64,000 nucleotides of DNA. Source: Thioclava arctica (lineage in GTDB: Bacteria > Pseudomonadota > Alphaproteobacteria > Rhodobacterales > Rhodobacteraceae). The stretch spans positions 18,719 to 82,718 of the forward strand of contig NZ_JBFRYC010000015.1 of assembly GCF_040892615.1 (NCBI RefSeq), given 5' to 3'. The translations under genes and the position numbers were made by a program. The notes beneath the pieces are model-generated. The model ran no database searches. It saw only the letters and a list, made by a program, of their open reading frames with translations, and was not told where the DNA came from. Of this stretch, positions 8,253-16,804 are shown piece after piece (the stretch's first letter is position 1; every line of letters starts with the position of its first letter).

Positions 8253-8966
8253 ATGCGGATTTTGTTGGTGGGAGACGACCCGACCACGTCGCGCAGCATT
8301 GAATTGATGCTCACCCACGCAAACCTGAACGTGTATTGCACCGATCTTGGTGAAGAAGGGATCGATCTGGCAAAGCTCTATGATTACGATCTTATTTTGC
8401 TGGATCTGAACCTGCCCGACATGAACGGGCATGAGGTGTTGCGCCAATTGCGCCTGTCCAAGGTGGATACGCCGATCCTGATTTTGACCGGCTCGGACGA
8501 TACCGAGAACAAGATCAAGGGATTTGGCTCGGGCGCCGATGATTACATGACCAAACCGTTCCATCGTGAGGAATTGGTGGCGCGCATTCATGCCATTATC
8601 CGGCGCTCCAAGGGGCATGCGCAATCCATCATTCGCACCGGCAAAGTTTCGGTCAATCTGGATGCCAAAACCGTCGAGGTAGAGAGCAAACCGGTCCATC
8701 TGACGGGTAAAGAATATCAGATGTTGGAATTGCTGAGCCTGCGCAAGGGCACGACGTTGACGAAAGAGATGTTTCTCAACCATCTTTATGGCGGAATGGA
8801 TGAGCCCGAATTGAAAATTATCGACGTCTTTATCTGTAAATTGCGCAAGAAAATGGCCGATGCCACGGGTGGCGACAATTACATCGAGACGGTTTGGGGG
8901 CGCGGCTATGTGTTGCGCGATCCTGATCCTGATGAGTTGGAGCGTCGCATCGCGATGGGTGCCTGA
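8253..8966 (+). CDS. ctrA: response regulator CtrA (with Gly at position 7)
   Basis: This 237-residue OmpR-type regulator has an N-terminal receiver (phospho-acceptor Asp51 in LILLDLNLPD, Lys in the YMTKPF motif) and a C-terminal winged helix. The latter carries the almost invariant CtrA stretch LTGKEYQMLELLSLRKG and KIIDVFICKLRKK. CtrA controls the cell cycle, motility and, in Rhodobacter relatives, gene-transfer-agent production. The acidic pocket is unusual: the N-terminus reads RILLVGDDPTTS, so Gly7 stands where CtrA and PhoB-like proteins have Glu. This could weaken Mg binding and phosphorylation. The paired sciP gene lies directly upstream. Confidence 0.95.
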   Translation: MRILLVGDDPTTSRSIELMLTHANLNVYCTDLGEEGIDLAKLYDYDLILLDLNLPDMNGHEVLRQLRLSKVDTPILILTGSDDTENKIKGFGSGADDYMTKPFHREELVARIHAIIRRSKGHAQSIIRTGKVSVNLDAKTVEVESKPVHLTGKEYQMLELLSLRKGTTLTKEMFLNHLYGGMDEPELKIIDVFICKLRKKMADATGGDNYIETVWGRGYVLRDPDPDELERRIAMGA

Positions 8967-8974
8967 GCCCGCTT

Positions 8975-9000
8975 AGCCGATGATCTCCGTCACGGCTCTT
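8975..9000 (+). terminator. terminator after ctrA
   Basis: AGCCG-A-TGA (8975-8983) pairs with TCACGGCT (8990-8997), leaving one bulged A, and is followed by CTTT. It starts nine bases after the ctrA stop and before ligA. Confidence 0.5.
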
Positions 9001-9053
9001 TACGCCCCCTCGGCGCGGCCCTAAACCTTGGGTCGAACTGAGGGGGTTTTCTT

Positions 9054-11177
9054 ATGGTTGATCAGACTGATCTCTCGATTGATGCCTTGAGCCGCGTTGA
9101 GGCGCGCGCAGAGCTGCCCGATCTGATCGCGCAGATCGAGGCCGCCAATCGAGCCTATCACACCAAGGACACGCCCGAAATTTCGGATGCGGAGTATGAC
9201 CGGTTGAAACACCGACTCGCCGCGATCGAAGCGAAATTTCCCGATCTGAAACCAAGCGACAGCCCCAGCGAGAAAGTTGGTGGCGCGCTGGCTGAGGGCT
9301 TTGGGAAAATTCCGCATGAAGTGCGGATGATGAGTCTCTCCAACGCTTTCTCGGATGAGGATGTGGTCGAGTTTGACGCGTCAATTCGCAGCTTTCTGGG
9401 GCTCGTGGCGGATGCGCCCTTGGCTTATACGGGGGAGCCCAAGATTGACGGGCTGTCTCTCTCGATCCGCTATGATCAGGGGAAATTGGTTTATGCCGCA
9501 ACGCGCGGCGATGGGAACGTGGGTGAAAACGTTACTGCGAACGCCCTCACAATTGCGGATATCCCTCAGCAGCTGAGCGGTGCGCCCGATCATCTTGAAG
9601 TGCGTGGCGAGGTCTATATGGCCCATGCCGATTTCGCGGCCCTCAATGCCCTTGCTTTGGAAAACGGGGATAAACCCTTTGCAAATCCGCGCAACGCCGC
9701 CGCCGGATCGCTGCGTCAATTGGATGCGCGCATCACTGCCGCCCGCCCGCTGCGGTTTTTTGCCTATGCGTGGGGGGTGCTTTCGGCCCCATTAGCGCCC
9801 ACCCAAAAAGGCGCGATTGCGCGTCTTTCGGAGCTTGGTTTTCAGACCAATCCCCTGACCGCGCTATGCGATGGACCCGGCGAAATGCTGGATCATTACC
9901 GCAAGATCGAGGCGATGCGCGCCGATCTTGGCTATGACATTGACGGCGTGGTGTACAAGGTCGACGATCTTGCCTTGCAGCGCCGCCTTGGGTTTCGCTC
10001 GACGACACCGCGATGGGCGATCGCGCATAAATTCCCCGCCGAGTTGGCCTGGACCCGGCTTGAGGCGATCGAAATTCAGGTTGGGCGTACCGGCGCGCTT
10101 AGCCCTGTGGCACGTCTCGCGCCGGTCACGGTCGGCGGTGTAGTGGTGTCCAACGCGACCCTGCATAACGAAGATTACATCGCCGGACGCGACAGCCGTG
10201 GCGCGCTGATCCGCGAGGGGCGCGATATTCGCGTAGGTGATCTGGTGCAGGTGTATCGCGCCGGCGATGTGATCCCAAAAATCGCTGATGTCGATCTGAC
10301 CCAGCGACCGGCTGACTCGTTACCTTTTGAATTTCCAACGCACTGTCCGCGCTGCGGGTCGGATGCGATCCGCGAAGAGGGCGATGCGGTGCGCCGCTGC
10401 ACTGGCGGGCTGATCTGCCCCGCTCAAGCGGTTGAAAAACTGAAGCATTTCGTCTCGCGTGCGGCCTTCGATATCGAAGGTTTGGGCGCCAAACAGGTCG
10501 AGGCATTTTACGAAGATGGCTGGATTCGTGAGCCGGGCGATATTTTCACGCTTGAGGATCGCTATGGGCAGGGCTTGCAGCAGTTGAAGAACCGCGAGGG
10601 TTGGGGCGAAAAATCGGCGCGCAACCTGTTTGACGCGATCGCTGAAAAACGTCGTATCCCCTTGGCGCGCTTGATCTTTGCGCTGGGAATCCGCCATGTC
10701 GGGGAAACCAGTGCGGGGCTTTTGGCGACCCATTATGGCACTTGGGATGCGTTTGAAACGGCGATGACGCAGGCCGAGATCGGGCAGGGGGCCGCTTGGG
10801 AAGATTTGCTCTCAATCGACGGGGTCGGGGCGACGCTGGCTACCTCGGTGATCGCGACGTTCCATCAAGAAGGAGAGCGCGCCTCTATCGAACGGCTGGC
10901 GGCACATCTTGACGTACAAGAGGCCGAGAAACCCAAATCCGATAGCGAAATTTCCGGCCTCACGGTCGTTTTCACCGGCTCCTTGGAGCGTATGACACGC
11001 GCCGAGGCTAAGGCGCGCGCCGAAAGTCTGGGCGCCAAGGTCGCCGGCTCTGTCAGTGCCAAGACCGACCTGTTGGTGGCAGGCCCCGGCGCAGGCTCAA
11101 AGGCGAAAAAGGCTGCCGATCTGGGCATTCGTGTGATCGACGAAGACGCCTGGATCGCATTGGCGCACAGCACATGA
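9054..11177 (+). CDS. ligA: NAD-dependent DNA ligase LigA
   Basis: This 707-residue protein seals nicks using NAD. The order is standard. An N-terminal Ia domain is followed by the adenylation domain with the nucleophilic lysine in GEPKIDGLSLS (about residue 129), then the OB fold. A four-cysteine zinc finger follows (CPRCGSDAIR...CTGGLICPAQ), then HhH repeats and a C-terminal BRCT domain (SGLTVVFTGSLERMTR). The stop overlaps the recG start by four bases (ATGA), so the two repair genes are translationally coupled. The ATG at 9054 matches the family start. Confidence 0.97.
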   Translation: MVDQTDLSIDALSRVEARAELPDLIAQIEAANRAYHTKDTPEISDAEYDRLKHRLAAIEAKFPDLKPSDSPSEKVGGALAEGFGKIPHEVRMMSLSNAFSDEDVVEFDASIRSFLGLVADAPLAYTGEPKIDGLSLSIRYDQGKLVYAATRGDGNVGENVTANALTIADIPQQLSGAPDHLEVRGEVYMAHADFAALNALALENGDKPFANPRNAAAGSLRQLDARITAARPLRFFAYAWGVLSAPLAPTQKGAIARLSELGFQTNPLTALCDGPGEMLDHYRKIEAMRADLGYDIDGVVYKVDDLALQRRLGFRSTTPRWAIAHKFPAELAWTRLEAIEIQVGRTGALSPVARLAPVTVGGVVVSNATLHNEDYIAGRDSRGALIREGRDIRVGDLVQVYRAGDVIPKIADVDLTQRPADSLPFEFPTHCPRCGSDAIREEGDAVRRCTGGLICPAQAVEKLKHFVSRAAFDIEGLGAKQVEAFYEDGWIREPGDIFTLEDRYGQGLQQLKNREGWGEKSARNLFDAIAEKRRIPLARLIFALGIRHVGETSAGLLATHYGTWDAFETAMTQAEIGQGAAWEDLLSIDGVGATLATSVIATFHQEGERASIERLAAHLDVQEAEKPKSDSEISGLTVVFTGSLERMTRAEAKARAESLGAKVAGSVSAKTDLLVAGPGAGSKAKKAADLGIRVIDEDAWIALAHST

Positions 11178-13264
11178 GCGGGCGCCCCGAAGCCCTTTTC
11201 CCGCTGTTTTCCGGGCTCGAAACGCTGGCCGGGATCGGCGAGAAGACGGCGAAATCCTTTGCGCCTCTGGGTATCGAGGTGCCGCGTGATCTGTTGTTCA
11301 CGCTGCCCCATTCGGTGATCGACCGCCGTCCTGTCAAGACTGTGCAGGGGGCGGCGGCTGGCAGTGTCGTGACGGTGGAGCTAACGATCGACAGCCATAT
11401 TCCGGCGCGCCGACGCGGCCTGCCGGACCGGGTGATGTGCCATGATAGCGAAATCGACGTAACGCTGATCTTTTTCCATGCGCGCGGCGATTGGCTGGCG
11501 CGCCATTTGCCGCAAGGGGCGCGCCGCGTGGTCTCGGGCAAACTTGAGATTTATGATGGCATGGCGCAGATCGTGCATCCCGATCATATACTGCCTCCCG
11601 AGCAAGCCGACGAAATTGCACGGTTTGAACCCGTTTATCCGCTCACCGCCGGGGTCAGTCAAAAGTTGATGACGAAGGCGGCGCAGTCGGCGCTGGCATT
11701 GGCGCCGCAGATGGGCGAGTGGATTGATCCGGCGCTCAAAACGCGCGAGGGCTGGCCCGATTGGAACGGTGCGATCCGTGCCGCACATGCCCCCGAGGGT
11801 TTGGCGGATGTGATGGGCACCGCGCCCGCGCGTGCGCGCCTTGCCTATGATGAGTTGTTCGCCCATCAACTGACCCTTGCCTTGGCCCGCAGACAAGCGC
11901 GGCGCAAGCCGGGACGGGCCACGCAGGGAACCGGGATTCTGGCGCGCAAGGTATTGCAATCACTTCCCTATAGTCCAACGAATGCGCAGACTCGCGCGAT
12001 TGCGGAAATTGCTGGCGATCTGGCCTCGACGCGTCGGATGAACCGGCTTTTGCAGGGCGATGTTGGCGCGGGTAAGACGTTGGTGGCGTTTATGGCGCTG
12101 CTGACGGCGGTCGAAGCAGGCGGGCAGGGCGTGATGATGGCCCCCACCGAAATCCTTGCGCGCCAGCATCTTGAGGGGCTTGCTCCTCTGGCTCAGGCGG
12201 CGGGCGTTCGCCTTGATTTGCTCACCGGGCGCGACAAGGGGGCGGACCGTGCACGCAAGCTGGCCGATCTGGCGCAGGGCAAGATCTCGATCTTGGTGGG
12301 CACCCATGCAGTGTTTCAAAAAGACGTTGTGTTTCAGGACCTTCGCCTTGCCGTCACCGATGAGCAGCATCGTTTTGGCGTGGCGCAACGGATGGAGCTG
12401 GGGGCCAAAGGGCAGGCGGTTGACAGTCTCGTGATGACGGCCACGCCGATCCCGCGCTCGCTCGCGCTGGCGCAATATGGCGATATGGATGTGAGCCTGC
12501 TGGATGAAAAACCCCCGGGTCGCAAGCCGATCACCACGGCGTTGGTTGCCACCGAGCGCATCGGCGAGGTGGTGGAGCATCTGCGCCGCGCCGTCGCCGA
12601 TGGGCGCCAAGCCTATTGGGTCTGCCCCCTCGTCGAGGAGAGCGAGCGGGTCGATCTGACATCTGCCGAGGACCGGTTTCGCCATTTGCGCGCCGAGCTG
12701 GGTGAAGGGGTCGTTGGGCTGGTTCATGGCCAGATGCCGCCCGCCGAGAAAGACGCTGCGATGGAGAATTTCATGGCAGGGCGGACCGCTGTTTTGGTAG
12801 CGACCACAGTGATCGAGGTTGGCGTGAATGTGCCCAATGCCACGATCATGGTGATCGAGCGCGCCGAGAGCTTTGGTCTGGCGCAGCTTCACCAACTGCG
12901 CGGCCGCGTCGGGCGCGGTGCGGCGGCCTCGACCTGTTTGATGATCTATCAAGCCCCCCTCAGCGAAACCGGCGAACGCCGCCTGCGGATCCTGCGTGAG
13001 ACCGAAGACGGGTTTCGCATTGCCGAGGAAGATCTCGCGATGCGCGGTGCAGGCGATATGATTGGCACGGCGCAATCTGGCTTGCCGCGGTTTCGCATTG
13101 CCGATCTGGAACGCCAAGCGGGGCTTTTGGCCGTGGCGCAAAGCGATGCGCGCAAGCTTTTGCTGGATGATCCCGATCTGAGTGGGCCGCGCGGACAAGC
13201 GGCACGCCAGCTTTTGTGGTTGATGGGGCAGGATCAAGCGATCCGTTTGATCAATGTCGGCTAA
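11174..13264 (+). CDS. recG: ATP-dependent DNA helicase RecG
   Basis: This 696-residue helicase remodels stalled replication forks and Holliday junctions. The N-terminal wedge/OB region precedes helicase motif I (LQGDVGAGKTLVA), motif Ia (MMAPTEILARQH), a DEQH box, motif III (MTATPIPRSLA) and the motif V/VI segment ATTVIEVGVNVPNA...HQLRGRVGRG. The C-terminal TRG-like region contains RGAGDMIGTAQSG. It overlaps the end of ligA by four bases. A LexA-type box lies downstream of this gene, so recG itself is not obviously under that box. Confidence 0.97.
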   Translation: MSGRPEALFPLFSGLETLAGIGEKTAKSFAPLGIEVPRDLLFTLPHSVIDRRPVKTVQGAAAGSVVTVELTIDSHIPARRRGLPDRVMCHDSEIDVTLIFFHARGDWLARHLPQGARRVVSGKLEIYDGMAQIVHPDHILPPEQADEIARFEPVYPLTAGVSQKLMTKAAQSALALAPQMGEWIDPALKTREGWPDWNGAIRAAHAPEGLADVMGTAPARARLAYDELFAHQLTLALARRQARRKPGRATQGTGILARKVLQSLPYSPTNAQTRAIAEIAGDLASTRRMNRLLQGDVGAGKTLVAFMALLTAVEAGGQGVMMAPTEILARQHLEGLAPLAQAAGVRLDLLTGRDKGADRARKLADLAQGKISILVGTHAVFQKDVVFQDLRLAVTDEQHRFGVAQRMELGAKGQAVDSLVMTATPIPRSLALAQYGDMDVSLLDEKPPGRKPITTALVATERIGEVVEHLRRAVADGRQAYWVCPLVEESERVDLTSAEDRFRHLRAELGEGVVGLVHGQMPPAEKDAAMENFMAGRTAVLVATTVIEVGVNVPNATIMVIERAESFGLAQLHQLRGRVGRGAAASTCLMIYQAPLSETGERRLRILRETEDGFRIAEEDLAMRGAGDMIGTAQSGLPRFRIADLERQAGLLAVAQSDARKLLLDDPDLSGPRGQAARQLLWLMGQDQAIRLINVG

Positions 13265-13298
13265 CTAATTCCCTTCATTTGGGCGCTTGTTCTCAGAT

Positions 13299-13313
13299 GT
13301 TCTCAAAAAGTTC
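13299..13313 (+). promoter_or_regulatory. LexA (SOS) box, alphaproteobacterial GTTC-N7-GTTC
   Basis: GTTC at 13299-13302 and GTTC at 13310-13313 are separated by exactly seven bases, the direct-repeat operator known for alphaproteobacterial LexA. A third GTTC lies ten bases upstream (13289-13292). The box lies 58 bp before the ATG of the 40-residue membrane peptide and after recG, the right place to repress that peptide. Confidence 0.6.
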
Positions 13314-13370
13314 TTTACAGGGCGTTAAGAATATGAGAACAAAGCAGCAACAGAGATGAAGGAGACCAAA

Positions 13371-13493
13371 ATGGCCCAACAAATCAAAGCAGTCTTTGCA
13401 AGAAACTCCTCGACGCTTTTGCATGACGCCATCGGTGGTGTCGCGCTATGTGTCAGTTTTCTGATCGCGCTTTATTTGCCCGGGTTGTTGTGA
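13371..13493 (+). CDS. 40-aa single-pass membrane peptide, putatively SOS-regulated
   Basis: The peptide starts MAQQIKAVFARNSSTLLHDA. It has an amphipathic, basic N-terminal half and then one membrane segment (about residues 21-40, GGVALCVSFLIALYLPGLL). A strong Shine-Dalgarno, AAGGAG, sits seven bases before the ATG. A GTTC-N7-GTTC box lies upstream and an intrinsic terminator about 120 bp downstream, giving a complete small transcription unit. LexA-controlled inner-membrane peptides of this size are known in Caulobacter (SidA, a division inhibitor) and E. coli (TisB, a toxin). I see no alignable similarity to either, so a function in division arrest or membrane stress is inference only. Confidence 0.7.
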   Translation: MAQQIKAVFARNSSTLLHDAIGGVALCVSFLIALYLPGLL

Positions 13494-13610
13494 TCCTTCG
13501 CTTCGTTCGCCTTTGACGTTACTGCCTCGCGCTTTCTGCTTTGCCGCACCTGTCCCAAACAAACGCGGCCCGCCTGTCCCAAGGTTTTGCCTGTCCGAAA
13601 GCGCAAACTT

Positions 13611-13643
13611 GCCGCCATCCCCTCACCGGGGTGGCGGTTTTTT
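13611..13643 (+). terminator. rho-independent terminator
   Basis: CCGCCA-T-CCCC pairs with GGGGTGGCGG around a short loop and is followed by TTTTTT on the plus strand. It ends the transcription unit of the 40-residue peptide and lies about 20 bp before the stop of the convergent IscU-like gene. Confidence 0.75.
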
Positions 13644-13663
13644 CATGGTGAAAGGGGCAGGGG

Positions 13664-14101
13664 TCAGGCCGCGATGGCGCTGTCGAAAGCCGCCAAGGTG
13701 GCCTCGGGGGCGAGCAGGATCGAGCCATGGCGATTGGGATATTCGCGCGCGGCCGTGAGCACTTCGTACTCGCCGAAGGGGGCATCGGGGACCGGGCCGC
13801 CTTTGAGCATCGCCGCCAGTTGATCGCGCAGCCGCGCCACCTGATCGCGTGAGCACCCGATGACCTGCGCGCCAAAAATTGCTGCCGAAGCTTGCCCCAG
13901 AGCGCAGGCGTGAACCGTTTGACTATAGCCGCTGATCCGCCCGTCCTGAAGCGTGATCGCGACCTCAACCGTCGAACCGCAAAGCGGCGCGCGTTTGCGC
14001 AGCACAGCGTCGGGATCCGCAAGCGGGTCGGTGCAGGGCATGTCGGCCGCCAGTGCGAGAATGCGCTGGGAATAGAGTTTGATCAGATCCGCGTCGCTCA
14101 T
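13664..14101 (-). CDS. IscU/NifU N-terminal-like iron-sulfur scaffold protein
   Basis: This 145-residue protein resembles the NifU N-terminal/SufU fold. It has two of the usual cysteine sites, in APLCGSTVEVAI and HACALGQASAAI, and the later Cys in VIGCSRDQV. The spacing is like that of SufU-type proteins, with extra helices before the C-terminus. The likely role is Fe-S cluster or sulfur handling in the cytosol. It is divergent from hisI with 61 bp between the starts. No isc or suf genes are near, so it may be an accessory copy rather than the main scaffold. Confidence 0.75.
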   Translation of the reverse strand: MSDADLIKLYSQRILALAADMPCTDPLADPDAVLRKRAPLCGSTVEVAITLQDGRISGYSQTVHACALGQASAAIFGAQVIGCSRDQVARLRDQLAAMLKGGPVPDAPFGEYEVLTAAREYPNRHGSILLAPEATLAAFDSAIAA

Positions 14102-14162
14102 GGCTTTTCCCTTCGGTCCGTCCGGGGTAAATAGGGTGAGCGCCCCCAGAAGGAAAGTGTCG

Positions 14163-14525
14163 ATGCCGTTTGATCCCGCCAGCCTGCGCTATGATTCCAA
14201 CGGGTTGATTCCCGCGATTGCCCAAGACTATCAGACCGGAGAGGTGCTGATGATGGCTTGGATGAACGCCGAAAGCATTGCGCATACACTTGAGAAAGGT
14301 CACGTAACCTATTGGTCCAGATCGCGAAAGTCGCTTTGGGCCAAGGGTGAAAGCTCGGGCCATGTGCAAAGCCTGCGCGAGATGCGGATTGATTGTGATC
14401 GCGATTGTTTGCTGCTGTTGGTCGATCAAATCGGTCCCGCATGCCATACCAATCGCCGCTCATGTTTTTATACGGCGCTGCGTGAAGGCGACGAAGTCGA
14501 GATTCTGAGCCCCATCGAGGATTAG
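14163..14525 (+). CDS. hisI: phosphoribosyl-AMP cyclohydrolase
   Basis: This 120-residue protein catalyses the third step of histidine synthesis, opening the ring of phosphoribosyl-AMP. Family motifs are present: LMMAWMNAES, GHVTYWSRSRKSLWAKGE, the zinc/magnesium motif DCDRDCLLLLV and the C-terminal ACHTNRRSCFY. It is the monofunctional form without a HisE domain, as in most alphaproteobacteria. The ATG at 14163 follows AAGGAAAG; an upstream in-frame extension is unlikely because it runs into the divergent promoter. Confidence 0.95.
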   Translation: MPFDPASLRYDSNGLIPAIAQDYQTGEVLMMAWMNAESIAHTLEKGHVTYWSRSRKSLWAKGESSGHVQSLREMRIDCDRDCLLLLVDQIGPACHTNRRSCFYTALREGDEVEILSPIED

Positions 14526-14528
14526 CGC

Positions 14529-15365
14529 CTAAAGCCCGACCATCCGGCGAATGTCGGCGGGGCTGGCCCCATCTTCACGATATTTCGCAATTGCCCTTGC
14601 ATCGTCACGCTTGGCAAGACGTTTGCCATTTTCGTCACGAATTAACGCGTGATGACAATAGCTTGGCGTTGGAAGTTGAAGTAACTTCTGGAGCGTGACG
14701 TGGATTTTGGTAGCATCAAACAGGTCTTCGCCTCGCACAATATGGGTCACGCCCTGAGCCGCATCGTCCAGCACCACGGCGAGGTGATATGACGTGCCCA
14801 TCTCACGCCGCGCAAGCACCACATCGCCCACATCTTTGCGCATTTGCTCCGGGGTAATCTGATGCACGCCCGTGCGATCCTTGCAGAGTTCGGTAAAGCT
14901 GCACTCTGTTGCCGCGCGCTGCATGTTTAACCGCAGCACGTCATTGGGTAGGGGTTGACCAGGGCGCGGGGCACCGGACTGGCGGCAGGTACCGGGATAG
15001 ATCAGCCCATCGGGGCCAAACCCTGCACCTTCTTGCGGGGCATTCGCGGCCTCTTCAATATCGCGACGGGTGCAGGTGCAGCGAAAAAGGAATCCGGCTT
15101 TCCAAAGTGTATCAAGGGTTTCTCGGTAGCAGTTAAAGCGGTCGGATTGGCGCATCACGGGGCCGTCCCACGTGATGCCAAGCCAGTGCAGGTCGTCGTA
15201 AATCTGGCGTTCCCAATGCGGTCGCGCCCGGCTTTGATCAATATCCTCAATGCGCAGCAGGAACTGACCGCCCGCTTTGCGCGCCATGTTATGGGCCAAA
15301 AGCGCGCTATAGGCGTGGCCCAGATGAAGCGGCCCGGTGGGCGATGGCGCGAACCGGGTGATCAC
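14529..15365 (-). CDS. gluQ: glutamyl-Q tRNA(Asp) synthetase
   Basis: This truncated glutamyl-tRNA synthetase paralogue attaches Glu to queuosine at position 34 of tRNA-Asp. It has the HIGH-like motif APSPTGPLHLGHAYSAL and a KMSKS-like KRLAKRDDARA, with zinc ligands CTCTRRD...YPGTC. It lacks the C-terminal anticodon-binding domain, as GluQ does. The GTG at 15365, starting one base after the trmFO stop, gives VITRFAPSPTG and fits the family start. A TTG six codons earlier is the alternative. It is the second gene of a trmFO-gluQ unit, both tRNA-modification functions. Confidence 0.9.
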   Translation of the reverse strand: MITRFAPSPTGPLHLGHAYSALLAHNMARKAGGQFLLRIEDIDQSRARPHWERQIYDDLHWLGITWDGPVMRQSDRFNCYRETLDTLWKAGFLFRCTCTRRDIEEAANAPQEGAGFGPDGLIYPGTCRQSGAPRPGQPLPNDVLRLNMQRAATECSFTELCKDRTGVHQITPEQMRKDVGDVVLARREMGTSYHLAVVLDDAAQGVTHIVRGEDLFDATKIHVTLQKLLQLPTPSYCHHALIRDENGKRLAKRDDARAIAKYREDGASPADIRRMVGL

Positions 15366-15366
15366 C

Positions 15367-16725
15367 TTAGGTTTGTCTTTCAAGCCATTGATTAAACGTC
15401 TCTTTCGCGCGATCTGTATAGGCTTTGTAACGGTCCTTGCGCCCACGCCGTCCGCCTTTGGCGTCAATCGGCGGGAAAAGCCCGAAATTGACATTCATCG
15501 GCTGAAATGTCTTGGCTTCGGCACCGCCAGTGATGTGGGTGACAAGCGCGCCCATCGCGGTGTCGGGGCCGGGTGGTGGCAACGCGCGCCCCTGAAGTTC
15601 AGCGGCTGCCATCCGCCCCGCCAGCAGCCCCATTGCGGTGCTTTCGACATAGCCCTCAACCCCGGTGATCTGCCCGGCAAAGCGCAGATGCGGGTGCGAT
15701 TTCAGTCGCATCTGGGCATCCAACAGCGTCGGGGAGTTGATGAACGTATTGCGGTGAATGCCGCCAAGGCGTGCGAACTTGGCATCCTGAAGGCCGGGAA
15801 TCATCCGGAAAACAGAGGCTTGCGCGCCATATTTCATCTTGGTCTGAAAGCCGACGATATTATAAAGCGTGCCAAGCGCGTTGTCGCGGCGCAGTTGCAC
15901 CACAGCGTAGGGCTTGTTCTGCGGGTCGTGATCATTGGTCAGACCGACGGGCTTCATCGGGCCAAAGCGCAGTGTTTCGCGCCCGCGTTCGGCCATGACC
16001 TCAATCGGGAGGCAGCCGTCGAAATAGGGTGTGGGCTTGTCACCTGAACCCGCTTCGCCCTCGTGAAACTCGGTCTTTTCGGCGGCCATGAGCGCGTCGA
16101 TGAACGCCTCATACTGATCATGCGTCATCGGGCAGTTGATATAGGCAGTGCGCTCTTCTTCGGTCTCGCCCTTGTCATAGCGCGACTGCCGCCAAGCGAC
16201 GGACATATCGATGCTTTCGGCATAGACGATCGGCGCGATGGCATCGAAAAAGGCCAGCCTGTCCTGCCCGGAGGCGGCCCCAATCGCAGCCCCCAAGGCC
16301 GGAGACGTCAGCGGACCGGTCGCAAAGATCCAGTTGCCACTTGAAGGAAGGCTTGTAACCTCTTCTTCAACAAAGGAAATGTTTTCATGTGCGCGCAGGC
16401 GATCTGTCACGGCTTGCGAGAATGCATCACGATCCACCGCCAATGCTCCGCCCGCCGGCAAGCGATGCTGGCGTGCCATTTCCATGATCAAACCACCCGC
16501 CGCGCTCATTTCCCAATGAAGCTGGCCGACCGCGTTTTGCTGATCGTCATCAGAACGAAACGAATTCGAGCAGACCATTTCAGCGAAATTTCCGCTTTGA
16601 TGGGCAAAGGTTTCGACCTTTGGTCGCATCTCGTGCAGCACGACATGCACGCCTGCATTGGCCGCCTGCCAGGCTGCTTCTGATCCGGCCATTCCGCCGC
16701 CGACAATGTGAAGTTCTTGGGTCAT
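15367..16725 (-). CDS. trmFO: methylenetetrahydrofolate--tRNA-(uracil-5-)-methyltransferase TrmFO
   Basis: This 452-residue flavoenzyme makes m5U54 in tRNA using methylenetetrahydrofolate. The N-terminal FAD motif reads IVGGGMAGSEAAWQ, followed by the family stretches LHEMRPK and CSNSFRSDD. The C-terminal half contains the expected QITGVEGYVESTAMGLLAG. The ATG at 16725 follows AGGCGG and puts the FAD motif at residue 6; an ORF start 12 codons upstream is less likely. The end abuts the gluQ start, so the two genes are probably one transcript. Confidence 0.95.
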   Translation of the reverse strand: MTQELHIVGGGMAGSEAAWQAANAGVHVVLHEMRPKVETFAHQSGNFAEMVCSNSFRSDDDQQNAVGQLHWEMSAAGGLIMEMARQHRLPAGGALAVDRDAFSQAVTDRLRAHENISFVEEEVTSLPSSGNWIFATGPLTSPALGAAIGAASGQDRLAFFDAIAPIVYAESIDMSVAWRQSRYDKGETEEERTAYINCPMTHDQYEAFIDALMAAEKTEFHEGEAGSGDKPTPYFDGCLPIEVMAERGRETLRFGPMKPVGLTNDHDPQNKPYAVVQLRRDNALGTLYNIVGFQTKMKYGAQASVFRMIPGLQDAKFARLGGIHRNTFINSPTLLDAQMRLKSHPHLRFAGQITGVEGYVESTAMGLLAGRMAAAELQGRALPPPGPDTAMGALVTHITGGAEAKTFQPMNVNFGLFPPIDAKGGRRGRKDRYKAYTDRAKETFNQWLERQT

Positions 16726-16804
16726 GATCCGCCTAATATAAGCGAAAAGCTGCGCTTGCAATCAGCGCAGCTTTCCAGAGTATTCCTGTCTTGCCAACGC
16801 AGCC

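Noticed and set aside
11960..13237. 425-codon minus-strand frame inside recG
   Set aside because: It is antisense to the helicase motifs of recG and looks like a reverse-complement shadow.
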